Source: Bacteroidales bacterium
GTDB taxonomy: Bacteria; Bacteroidota; Bacteroidia; Bacteroidales; UBA7960
DNA: 7,185 nucleotides
Reading direction: 5' to 3'
Assembly (NCBI GenBank): GCA_003554665.1
Contig: PWGY01000037.1
Coordinates: 1-7,185, forward strand
Shown here: one piece after another, positions 1-6,300 of the stretch
Layout: each line of letters begins with the position of its first letter
Numbering within the stretch: the first letter of the stretch is position 1
Notes under the pieces: model-generated
What the model saw: only the letters and a program-made list of their open reading frames with translations
Databases searched by the model: none
Told to the model about the DNA's origin: nothing
Made by a program: the position numbers and the translations under genes

Positions 1-1869
1 ATTGAAAAAAAATTCTGGTTCACGGCTGTTTTTACCGTACCCCTGATTTTATCCATGTTCATCCCGGTGGATTTCCTGCACAACGACCTGTTTCAGCTTG
101 CCCTAACCATACCCGTTTTCACCGTGGGATTCCTGCACTTTGGCCGCAGTGCCTGGTTCAGTTTACGGTCGGGGGTAACCAATATGGATGTTCTGATATT
201 CCTCGGTAGTACCGCTGCCTTCATTTACAGCCTGATAGGTACTATTTACGGGCTTGGCCACGATTATATGTTTTATGAAACATCGGCCAGTATTATTTCA
301 ATTGTGCTTCTCGGTAACATGCTGGAGCACAGGTCTGTAAAAAAGACCACTTCCTCCATTGATGATTTGGTGCGCCTGCAGAAAAACAAGGCACGACGGA
401 TTACCACAGAAATCTATGAAGGACAGGAGACTGTTGAAGAAGTAGATGCCGCCCTGGTGGAAGAAGGGGAGCATGTATTGGTGAACTCAGGCGATAAGGT
501 TCCTGTAGATGGTGAAATATACTGGGGAAGCGGAAGCCTGGATGAAAGTATTATTTCCGGCGAAAGCATACCTGTGGAAAAGAAAAAAGGAGACAAAGTG
601 GTAGGGGGTACGCTGCTGGTTACCGGAACCCTGAAAGTTCGTGCCACTGCCACGGGAAAAGATACGGTACTGTCGCAGATCATTGAACTTGTCAGAGAGG
701 CCCGGAAAGATAAACCCAAACTGCAGAACCTGGCAGATAAAATCAGTCAAATCTTTGTACCTGTGGTGGTTACTTTGGCCATTCTGACCATTGCCTATTG
801 GTTTTTCGGTACAGACCTTCCTTTCCGTGATTCCCTGATGCGCGGGGTGGCGGTTCTTGTGATTGCCTGTCCGTGTGCCCTTGGTCTGGCCATCCCCACA
901 GCGGTAACTGTTGGTATGGGACGCTCCGCAAAAACCGGGATACTAATCAAGGGAGGTACCTCCATCGATAAGTTTGCCTCCATTGACACCGTGGTGTTTG
1001 ACAAAACCGGTACGCTCACAACCGGGAAATTCCGTATCACCAACTTGGAAAGTTTCGGGCGCACAGAAGAAGAGGTCCGTGCGATCCTGTATAACATGGA
1101 GAAACACTCCTCTCACCCCATTGCAGAGGCTGTAACACAGCATTTTAAAGGTGCCGGTGAGATGCGCTTTGAATCTGTCAGTGAACAGAAAGGACTCGGG
1201 ATTGAAGCTGTTGACTACTCCGGGAACCAGTTTGTTGCCGGATCCTACAATGTGGCCTCCCATCTGACCACCGATGACAGCCATAATATTTATCTGTTGA
1301 TGAATGACGAACTGATCGGTTGGGTCGACATTGCAGATGACATCAAACACGGAGCCGCGGAAGCCATTTCCTTTATGAAGGAGAAAGGTTTGAAAACTGT
1401 CCTTTTGAGCGGTGATCGTAAGCCACGTTGTGAAGAGGTTGCTGCGGAGTTGGGCATTGAGGAAGTATATGCGGGGCAGATGCCGGATCAGAAACTTCAA
1501 ATTATTGATCAGTTATCCAAATCCGGGAAACCCGGGATGGTAGGTGACGGCATCAATGATGCACCTGCTCTTGCCAAGGCTTATGTGGGGATCAGTATGA
1601 GTGATGCCACCCAGGTAGCTGTGAAGTCTGCTGAAGTGATTTTGCTTAAAGGTGATTTGTCATTGCTGGCCAAAGCCTTTGGCCTTACACGAACCACACT
1701 ACGAACTGTGAAGGAGAACCTTTTCTGGGCTTTCTTCTATAATGTGTCAGCCATTCCGCTTGCAATGATCGGATTGCTGACGCCCATCGTGGCAGCCTTT
1801 GCCATGGCTGCCTCGGATATCATCGTGGTGGCCAATTCCCTTCGCCTGAAACGCAGGAAACTTCGCTAA
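1..1869 (+). CDS. copA: Copper-type P1B ATPase (CopA-like), 5' partial
   Basis: Heavy-metal P-type ATPase of the inner membrane that would export Cu(I) using ATP. The reading frame is open from base 1, so the ATG at 55 is internal and the true start, with any N-terminal HMA metal-binding domain, lies outside the window; 622 residues are visible. In window-frame numbering I see paired N-terminal helices (about 5-23 and 28-47), the NMD signature at 61-63, two more helices to about 110, the actuator loop SGES at 186-189, the CPC metal site at 290-292 with the expected proline at 299, the phosphorylated Asp in DKTGT at 334-338, the HP nucleotide-binding motif at 372-373, the hinge GDGIND at 515-520, YN in the seventh helix at 580-581 and a final helix starting with Met602. 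CPC plus YN plus Met602 indicates the Cu(I) class. Odd point: the residue four after Met602 is Asp606, where Cu(I) pumps normally have Ser. The gene ends tail-to-tail with rho, stops overlapping. Assignment to the family is secure; the metal is inferred. Confidence 0.93.
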   Translation: MEKKFWFTAVFTVPLILSMFIPVDFLHNDLFQLALTIPVFTVGFLHFGRSAWFSLRSGVTNMDVLIFLGSTAAFIYSLIGTIYGLGHDYMFYETSASIISIVLLGNMLEHRSVKKTTSSIDDLVRLQKNKARRITTEIYEGQETVEEVDAALVEEGEHVLVNSGDKVPVDGEIYWGSGSLDESIISGESIPVEKKKGDKVVGGTLLVTGTLKVRATATGKDTVLSQIIELVREARKDKPKLQNLADKISQIFVPVVVTLAILTIAYWFFGTDLPFRDSLMRGVAVLVIACPCALGLAIPTAVTVGMGRSAKTGILIKGGTSIDKFASIDTVVFDKTGTLTTGKFRITNLESFGRTEEEVRAILYNMEKHSSHPIAEAVTQHFKGAGEMRFESVSEQKGLGIEAVDYSGNQFVAGSYNVASHLTTDDSHNIYLLMNDELIGWVDIADDIKHGAAEAISFMKEKGLKTVLLSGDRKPRCEEVAAELGIEEVYAGQMPDQKLQIIDQLSKSGKPGMVGDGINDAPALAKAYVGISMSDATQVAVKSAEVILLKGDLSLLAKAFGLTRTTLRTVKENLFWAFFYNVSAIPLAMIGLLTPIVAAFAMAASDIIVVANSLRLKRRKLR

Positions 1870-3905
1870 CTGTTCATCGACATCAGGAATTCTTCATTGT
1901 TCTGGGTATGCCTGATTCTTTCCATAAGAAATTCCATGGCTTCCATGGGTGTCATGTCTGCCATGAGTTTGCGCAGCACCCAGATTCTGTTCATGATGTC
2001 TTTGTTAAGCAACAGGTCTTCACGACGCGTGCCGGAAGAAACAATATCGATGGAGGGGAAGACCCGCTTGTTGGACAGGCGGCGGTCAAGCTGCAATTCC
2101 ATATTGCCGGTTCCCTTGAACTCCTCGAAAATCACCTCATCCATTTTGGATCCGGTGTCGATCAGTGCAGTGGCGATGATTGACAATGATCCGCCGTCTT
2201 CGATGTTTCTGGCGGCCCCGAAAAAGCGTTTAGGCTTATGAAGTGCATTGGCATCAACCCCACCTGAAAGGACTTTTCCTGAGGCAGGAGATACTGTGTT
2301 AAAGGCCCGTGCCAGGCGGGTGATGCTGTCAAGCAGGATCACCACATCATGGCCGCATTCAACCATCCGCTTGGCCTTTTCAAGTACAATATTGGATACC
2401 TTTACATGACGGTCGGCAGGTTCGTCAAAAGTGGAGGAGATCACCTCGCCCCTTACATTGCGGGCCATTTCCGTCACCTCTTCCGGGCGTTCATCAATCA
2501 GGAGTACGATCAGGTAAACCTCCGGGTGGTTTTGTGCAATGGCATTGGCCACTTCCTGGAGTAATATGGTTTTGCCGGTTTTCGGCTGCGCCACGATCAG
2601 TCCTCTTTGCCCTTTGCCAAGAGGAGCAAACATGTCGATGATCCGGGTTGAAAGTGTTTCTTTTTGATGGCCCGTGATCTGGAATTTTTCATCAGGGAAT
2701 AACGGGGTAAGGAAGTCAAAGGGTACCCTGTCTCTGACCTCAGCCGGAACCCGGCCGTTGATCAGTTCCACCTTGATCAGGGGGAAGTATTTCTCATTTT
2801 CTTTTGGGGGCCGGATGCCACCTTTTACCGTGTCGCCGGTTTTCAGACCGAAAAGTTTGATCTGACTCTGCGATACATAAATATCGTCCGGGGAATTCAG
2901 GTAGTTATAATCAGAAGAACGCAGGAAACCATAACCGTCAGGCATAATCTCCAGCACACCCTCTGCATCAATGATCCCGTCAAACTCATACACTGGTTCA
3001 CTGCGACGATCATATCCTTTGGGCTTTTGAAAACCTTCTTTTTGAGCGGGTTCCTGCTGACCCTGGTTTTTGTCTTTTTTGCCCTGATGCTGGTGGTCGG
3101 ATTTAGCCTGATGCTGTTGGTCAGGTTTAGTCTGGTGTTGTTGTTCCGGTTTCCCCTGTTGCTGGGTTTCCTGCCCTGCCGCTTGCTTTAGCAGGGCTGA
3201 CTTGTCCTGATCTCTGACGGGCTCAGAAGAAGCTGTTTGCTGACCGGCTTTGTCCGCGGCATGGGTATCTTTTTTGCCTTGCTGCTTTTGTGGTTGTTGT
3301 TGCGATTGTTGCTGGGACTTCTGTTGCTGTTTTTGCTGTTTCTGTTGTTTCTGTTGTTTCTGCTGATCCTGTGCAGCTTTGGTATCTTTTTGCTGCTTTT
3401 GTTTTCCCGGCTGTTGTTTTTCCTGCCGGGGTCGCTTCCCCTGTTTTTTTTCTGCAGAACTTTCTGTGCCCTGAGAGGCTGCAGTTTCACCTTGCTGTAA
3501 TTCCGGCGGTTCGGGTTGCTTTTGGACGGCAGCTGGCCCGCTTCCTTTCTGTGAAACATCCTTGCCGGGATCATCCTGATTGTCAGCTTGTTTTTCGTCT
3601 GACTCCATGGTTTTAATCTTTTCCGTTTGGGCAGCTTGTTGCTTTCGCTTGTCCTTGCCCTGATCCTGGAGGTTGCGGTCACTGGAACTTCCTGCAGGAA
3701 TCCTTTTGCGCGGACGGCCCGGTCCACGGGAAGTTTTATTTTCCTTATCTTCCTGAGCTGCAGGAGGGTTAACAGCCTGGGCGTCCAGTATTTTGTATAT
3801 GAGATCCTGCTTCTTGTAAGAGTCAACCTTCTTAATGTTGAGGCCTTTGGCAATTTCTTTCAGTTCAGGCAGAAGCTTGCTGTTTAATTCTACTATGTCG
3901 TACAT
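1866..3905 (-). CDS. rho: Transcription termination factor Rho with long Gln/Lys-rich insert
   Basis: Hexameric RNA-dependent ATPase/helicase that terminates transcription in the cytoplasm. The product is 679 residues, against roughly 420 for E. coli Rho. Residues 1-40 form a Rho_N (SAP-like) domain. Residues 41-300 are low-complexity and rich in Gln, Lys, Glu and Asp, with an AT-hook-like GPGRPRKR at 61-68. Residues about 308-385 are the cold-shock-type RNA-binding domain (PDGYGFLRS). The ATPase core follows: Walker A AQPKTGKT at 439-446, catalytic-Glu segment LIDERPEE at 469-476, Walker [10 protein letters not shown] at 522-530, Q/R-loop region [20 protein letters not shown] at 548-567, and [19 protein letters not shown] at 583-601. 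The core is essentially canonical and should be active. The start is fixed because an in-frame stop lies at 3924-3926 and no other ATG intervenes; there is no clear Shine-Dalgarno, as is usual in Bacteroidota. The stop overlaps that of the copper ATPase. A promoter box about 200 bp upstream implies a long leader. Confidence 0.98.
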   Translation of the reverse strand: MYDIVELNSKLLPELKEIAKGLNIKKVDSYKKQDLIYKILDAQAVNPPAAQEDKENKTSRGPGRPRKRIPAGSSSDRNLQDQGKDKRKQQAAQTEKIKTMESDEKQADNQDDPGKDVSQKGSGPAAVQKQPEPPELQQGETAASQGTESSAEKKQGKRPRQEKQQPGKQKQQKDTKAAQDQQKQQKQQKQQKQQQKSQQQSQQQPQKQQGKKDTHAADKAGQQTASSEPVRDQDKSALLKQAAGQETQQQGKPEQQHQTKPDQQHQAKSDHQHQGKKDKNQGQQEPAQKEGFQKPKGYDRRSEPVYEFDGIIDAEGVLEIMPDGYGFLRSSDYNYLNSPDDIYVSQSQIKLFGLKTGDTVKGGIRPPKENEKYFPLIKVELINGRVPAEVRDRVPFDFLTPLFPDEKFQITGHQKETLSTRIIDMFAPLGKGQRGLIVAQPKTGKTILLQEVANAIAQNHPEVYLIVLLIDERPEEVTEMARNVRGEVISSTFDEPADRHVKVSNIVLEKAKRMVECGHDVVILLDSITRLARAFNTVSPASGKVLSGGVDANALHKPKRFFGAARNIEDGGSLSIIATALIDTGSKMDEVIFEEFKGTGNMELQLDRRLSNKRVFPSIDIVSSGTRREDLLLNKDIMNRIWVLRKLMADMTPMEAMEFLMERIRHTQNNEEFLMSMNS
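3081..3152 (-). repeat. Three tandem 24-bp repeats inside rho
   Basis: Three contiguous 24-bp units (3081-3104, 3105-3128, 3129-3152) differ by a few substitutions and no indels. They encode three eight-residue units: [16 protein letters not shown] and KSDHQHQG (Rho residues 252-275). A fourth, decayed copy may follow in the protein at 276-283. The unit length is a multiple of three, so copy changes would keep the frame. Confidence 0.85.
3318..3365 (-). repeat. QQK-encoding 9-bp microsatellite inside rho
   Basis: A run of imperfect 9-bp units on the plus strand (tttctgttg and close variants) encodes the alternating QQK tract at Rho residues about 181-196. It is in frame, so slippage would lengthen or shorten the disordered region without truncating the protein. 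Confidence 0.75.
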
Positions 3906-4106
3906 TGGAAAGATTATAAATCGTTAAATTCTGTGCGATTAATTTGATTATTTCGAAAGAAGGAAAAAACGCCGGCATTGAAACAGTTGCCATCCCGGAG
4001 AAAGAATACAGTAGCCAGAGAAGGATACTGCAGAAAGAAAAAATGAAAAACAGTGTGGTTTATGGTTCTTTTGTTATAAAGAATACTACTGATGATGGAG
4101 AAAACG
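3906..4106 (-). promoter_or_regulatory. Probable rho 5' leader, about 200 nt
   Basis: If transcription starts just downstream of the -7 box at 4112-4119, the rho mRNA carries an untranslated leader of about 200 nt. The leader is largely pyrimidine-rich (U and C), with few G residues over its first half. About 60 nt before the rho start it holds a short hairpin (TGGCA at 3988-3992 with TGCCG at 3973-3977, one U-G pair, 10-nt loop) followed by GCG and six U (plus-strand A run 3964-3969), which resembles a weak intrinsic terminator. Rho genes in enterobacteria are autoregulated by attenuation in the leader; a similar role here is a guess. I find no credible leader peptide. Confidence 0.35.
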
Positions 4107-4111
4107 GACTG

Positions 4112-4140
4112 CAAATATAATGTATTATTGACAAAACAAA
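4112..4140 (-). promoter_or_regulatory. Likely rho promoter (Bacteroidota type)
   Basis: On the minus strand TATATTTG at 4119-4112 is an exact match to the Bacteroidota -7 box TAnnTTTG. A TTTG lies upstream at 4140-4137, 17 nt from the -7 box, which fits the TTG element at about -33. It faces rho and no other gene on that strand could use it. The region is very A/T rich, so a chance match is possible. Confidence 0.6.
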
Positions 4141-4160
4141 AAAAAATACTGCTTTTTGCT

Positions 4161-4168
4161 TATTTTTG
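4161..4168 (+). promoter_or_regulatory. -7 box for the DUF4293-like gene
   Basis: TATTTTTG matches TAnnTTTG exactly and lies 33 bp before the ATG at 4202, giving a short leader. The expected TTG at the -33 spacing is absent: the nearest TTG, at 4128-4130, is about 30 nt away, which is too far. This is therefore a partial promoter match in an A/T-rich stretch. It would make the 3906-4201 region a divergent promoter region. Confidence 0.4.
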
Positions 4169-4201
4169 CCTGAGTAATAAACCTAAAAAGAGCCTGAACC
4201 C

Positions 4202-4672
4202 ATGTTACAACGAATTCAGAGTTTATATCTGTTTTTTGTATTTGTTTTTGCCGTCCTGTTTGCCGTTTTGCCAATGGCCTATTTTCCTGCGGAAATGGCT
4301 GATATGCCCCTGAGGCTATCCAACCATCACCTGTTTTTTAACGCAATCCCGGAATTAACCGGAAGGTGGATGGGGATCGCGCTGCTTGTATTCTTTATTC
4401 TTGCTTTGGTGATTACTGTTTACACCACCTTCCTATACAAGAGGAGGTTGCACCAGATCAAAATGGGCAAACTAAACATATTTGTCCACATCGCCATGAT
4501 CCTGGTTGCATTCTTTTTTCTTGACAACATTCGCAACCAGGTTCATGACGCGGGGTTCTCATACGGCGCCGGGATTTTCTTCCCGATAGTCAGTCTGATC
4601 CTGATTTTACTGGCCAACAAAGCCATCCGCAGAGATGAAGAGCTGGTGCGTTCAGCAGACCGGATCCGCTGA
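4202..4672 (+). CDS. DUF4293-like four-helix membrane protein
   Basis: A 156-residue integral membrane protein of unknown function. It begins MLQRIQSLYLFF and ends ANKAIRRDEELVRSADRIR; both ends are typical of the Bacteroidota DUF4293 family as I remember it. Four hydrophobic segments are visible at about 8-28, 57-79, 92-107 and 121-141. The loop between the first two (about 29-55) is the longest, and a basic KRRLHQIK loop follows the second, so both termini and that loop are probably cytoplasmic. The start is the first ATG after an in-frame TAA at 4184-4186, and a weak purine stretch AAAGAG (4187-4192) precedes it. It is transcribed away from rho and converges with the racemase gene. No catalytic motif is visible, so no function is assigned. 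The family call is from memory of the motif, not from a search. Confidence 0.85.
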   Translation: MLQRIQSLYLFFVFVFAVLFAVLPMAYFPAEMADMPLRLSNHHLFFNAIPELTGRWMGIALLVFFILALVITVYTTFLYKRRLHQIKMGKLNIFVHIAMILVAFFFLDNIRNQVHDAGFSYGAGIFFPIVSLILILLANKAIRRDEELVRSADRIR

Positions 4673-4696
4673 ATCAGTCATGCGGATTGAAGCGTT

Positions 4697-4713
4697 GTGC
4701 GGGTGCCCCGCAG
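4697..4713. terminator. Possible hairpin in convergent spacer
   Basis: TGCGGG (4698-4703) and CCCGCA (4707-4712) form a perfect 6-bp stem with a 3-nt loop, extendable by one wobble pair (4697 with 4713). It lies between the 3' ends of two converging genes and so could act in both directions. There is no T-run on either side, so it is not a standard intrinsic terminator. Confidence 0.3.
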
Positions 4714-4724
4714 GAGGGAGTTGT

Positions 4725-4759
4725 CAGTGCCGGTTGAAGCTGATTGCCGCCGGCTGCTG
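4725..4759. terminator. Second inverted repeat in convergent spacer
   Basis: GCCGG (4729-4733) pairs with CCGGC (4750-4754), and after a small internal bulge CAG (4725-4727) pairs with CTG (4757-4759). It sits just past the racemase stop. The loop of 16 nt and the missing T-tract make it a weak terminator candidate. Confidence 0.2.
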
Positions 4760-4762
4760 AAA

Positions 4763-5836
4763 TCAATCCTCCAGCCGCTTGATGATATAATCGCTGTTGA
4801 ACAGGCCCAGGGCTCCCATATACTTCAGTTTAAACTTAATGAAGTCTCCAACCTGATATTTCTTCGGGTTTTTTCCGAGGTCAATAACCAGAATGTCGGA
4901 ACTGGCACCTGCGATCTCCATCTTTTTATCCAGGGGGATCAGGAAGTCCGGGCTGATATCCAGCAGTCCCACGTCAAGCAGGGCACGCCATGAAGTTTTA
5001 CCATAGTCGTCTGCATTGATCTCGAAGGATTCTCCGGACGGGTTCTCGGCCAGTGTGCCTTCAGGCACCACAGGCTTCTCAATCAGTTCAATAATCTCAG
5101 CTTTCAGGGTGATCACATCATCCTTCATCCCCTTGATCGTTTTTCCGGTCCACAGGTTGGCTCCAAAGTACAGGGTTTCTCCCACACGAAAGTGATTAAC
5201 CCCCGGGGGGACCTGTTTTTTGGAGAGCATGGGGATGGTGACTGAGGTACCGCCTGAAAGCAGGCTAATCTTTTTATCAAATTTTTCCTGTACAATCTGT
5301 TTGTACAGGCTGAGCTGAATCAGTTTGTCACGTGAGGGCATTACACCGTACAGACAATTCAGGTTGGTCCCGAAACCCAGGATCTCAATATTTGGAAGCT
5401 GGAATACCTTTTCGTAAAAAGCCACCAGATTGTCTCCCATTACGCCTTCTCTCAGCTCGCCCATTTCCACCATGATGATCACCTGGTGAACTTTTTCCTG
5501 TTTCTGGGCTTCTGCAGAGAGCATTTTCATGGTCTCCAGATCCGAGTTAAGGCTTACATCGGCATACTTAACCACGCTGCGAATACTGCGGCGTGGTGGG
5601 GGTTTGATGTATACGGTTTTGACGTCAGGATCAATCCTTTTGATGGTTCTCAGATTGGAAATCCTTGAGTCCATCAACTCACGGGCACCCAGCCCGATCA
5701 CCTCTTTCAGGTACATGGGGTTTCCGCAAAGAAGCTTGGTCACGATGCCCCACTGGATATTGTAAGGGCTGAACAAGTTTTCCAGAAAGTCGTAATTATG
5801 TTGTAGCTTCTTGCGGCTAATTGCTATTTCTGCCAT
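4763..5836 (-). CDS. Fold-type III PLP amino-acid racemase, alanine/ornithine racemase family
   Basis: A 357-residue cytoplasmic enzyme expected to interconvert L- and D-forms of an amino acid with pyridoxal 5'-phosphate. The N-terminal part is an alanine-racemase-like barrel. Lys34 in WGIVTKLLCGN is the likely Schiff-base lysine. Other family-like stretches are ELMDSRISNL (53-62), VYIKPPPRRSIRSVVKYADV (75-94), IIMVEMGELREGVMGD (119-134), GFGTNLNC (154-161), LSGGTSVTIP (193-202, probable phosphate cup) and HFRVGETLYFG (216-226). The C-terminal part carries NPSGESFEI and GASSDILVIDLG. The overall pattern fits the family containing clostridial ornithine racemase rather than the cell-wall Alr; substrate is not readable from the sequence. 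Last gene of a three-gene minus-strand operon, 18 bp after the acetyltransferase gene and in the same frame. No Shine-Dalgarno is seen. Confidence 0.88.
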   Translation of the reverse strand: MAEIAISRKKLQHNYDFLENLFSPYNIQWGIVTKLLCGNPMYLKEVIGLGARELMDSRISNLRTIKRIDPDVKTVYIKPPPRRSIRSVVKYADVSLNSDLETMKMLSAEAQKQEKVHQVIIMVEMGELREGVMGDNLVAFYEKVFQLPNIEILGFGTNLNCLYGVMPSRDKLIQLSLYKQIVQEKFDKKISLLSGGTSVTIPMLSKKQVPPGVNHFRVGETLYFGANLWTGKTIKGMKDDVITLKAEIIELIEKPVVPEGTLAENPSGESFEINADDYGKTSWRALLDVGLLDISPDFLIPLDKKMEIAGASSDILVIDLGKNPKKYQVGDFIKFKLKYMGALGLFNSDYIIKRLED

Positions 5837-5854
5837 GATATATAATGTCGGTTT

Positions 5855-6298
5855 TTATTGGCGTTTCCAGCGCATTTCCAAATATTTGCTGGTAAAGCCG
5901 AGTTTCTCATAAAGAAAACGCGCCGGATTTTCCGGTTCTACGTGCAATTTAATTTCGTTTCCTTCTGAGTTTTCAAATGTTTTGAGCATCAGGTCTTTAC
6001 CCAGGCCTTTGCCCCTGTAATCTTTGTGCACGGCAATATACACCAGGATGTTCTCCGGAATATAACCTGCCATACCAGTTTTGTTCATCACAACGGCACC
6101 GGTAACTGTATTACCATCTTTGGCCACCAGCACAGAGCCTCCAAATTTCTTCTTGTCATCCAGGGCAAAGTTGATGCAGTTCATGATGTATTCATGCTCG
6201 TCACCAAATTCATCCAGGTGCTCATACAAAAAGTCTGCAACTTCTTTTTTGGTTTCTTCAGAAACGCTGTCTTTCGGAGTGTAAAATGTGTATTCCAT
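5855..6298 (-). CDS. Small GNAT-family N-acetyltransferase
   Basis: A 147-residue protein of the GNAT superfamily, which transfers an acetyl group from acetyl-CoA to an amine. The acetyl-CoA pyrophosphate loop (motif A) is seen at 86-104 as VYIAVHKDYRGKGLGKDLM, with the RxxGxG element at 95-100. Motif B is NPARFLYEKLGF at 124-135, with the Tyr and GF positions typical of the family. Residues 54-72 supply the strands before motif A (GSVLVAKDGNTVTGAVVMN). The N-terminal 50 residues are acidic and helical in character. The start codon shares a base with the symporter stop (TAATG at 6296-6300), so translation is probably coupled. The acceptor is unknown; the neighbours suggest a free amino acid or small amine, but protein acetylation cannot be excluded. 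Confidence 0.9.
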   Translation of the reverse strand: MEYTFYTPKDSVSEETKKEVADFLYEHLDEFGDEHEYIMNCINFALDDKKKFGGSVLVAKDGNTVTGAVVMNKTGMAGYIPENILVYIAVHKDYRGKGLGKDLMLKTFENSEGNEIKLHVEPENPARFLYEKLGFTSKYLEMRWKRQ

Positions 6299-6300
6299 TA
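6296..6300 (-). promoter_or_regulatory. TAATG stop-start overlap
   Basis: The symporter TAA (6300-6298) and the acetyltransferase ATG (6298-6296) share base 6298. No separate ribosome binding site is obvious, so the second gene probably depends on ribosomes finishing the first. Confidence 0.85.

Larger units (their letters stand above)
3006..3785 (-). other. Disordered Gln/Lys-rich region of Rho
   Basis: Codons 41-300 of rho encode a sequence almost without large hydrophobic residues. Twenty of the thirty residues at 181-210 are Gln. It lies between the Rho_N domain and the cold-shock RNA-binding domain. Insertions at this place are common in Bacteroidota Rho, and the one in Bacteroides thetaiotaomicron has been reported to be intrinsically disordered and to drive condensate formation. 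The same role here is inferred from position and composition only. Confidence 0.85.

Noticed and set aside
943..1500. Minus-strand 185-residue ORF opposite the copper ATPase
   Set aside because: The plus-strand frame carries all P-type ATPase motifs through this stretch; the antisense ORF has none.
3081..3152. Direct repeats considered as a CRISPR array
   Set aside because: The 24-bp units are contiguous with no spacers and lie in frame in a coding sequence.
3237..3616. Plus-strand ORFs encoding Leu/Val-rich, membrane-like proteins opposite rho
   Set aside because: They are the antisense reading of Gln/Lys codons in the low-complexity part of rho. CAG/CAA and AAA/AAG read backward give Leu, Cys and Phe codons, so the hydrophobic look is an artefact.
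3188..3853. Minus-strand 221-residue ORF in another frame of rho
   Set aside because: It is an alternate frame of the repetitive rho segment, rich in Arg, Asn and Ser with no recognisable domain. The rho frame continues intact into a canonical core.
3914..4114. Minus-strand 66-residue ORF before rho, a possible leader peptide
   Set aside because: Its first codon is a TTG inside the proposed -7 box, so most transcripts would lack it. It also has no ribosome binding site and no regulatory codon run.
4092..4313. Plus-strand 73-residue ORF overlapping the DUF4293-like gene
   Set aside because: It starts upstream of the likely promoter, runs out of frame into a well-recognised gene, and has no family features.
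4673..4762. A small RNA gene or attachment site in the convergent spacer
   Set aside because: The spacer is only 90 bp, has no promoter-like box and no direct repeats; only the two hairpins are visible.
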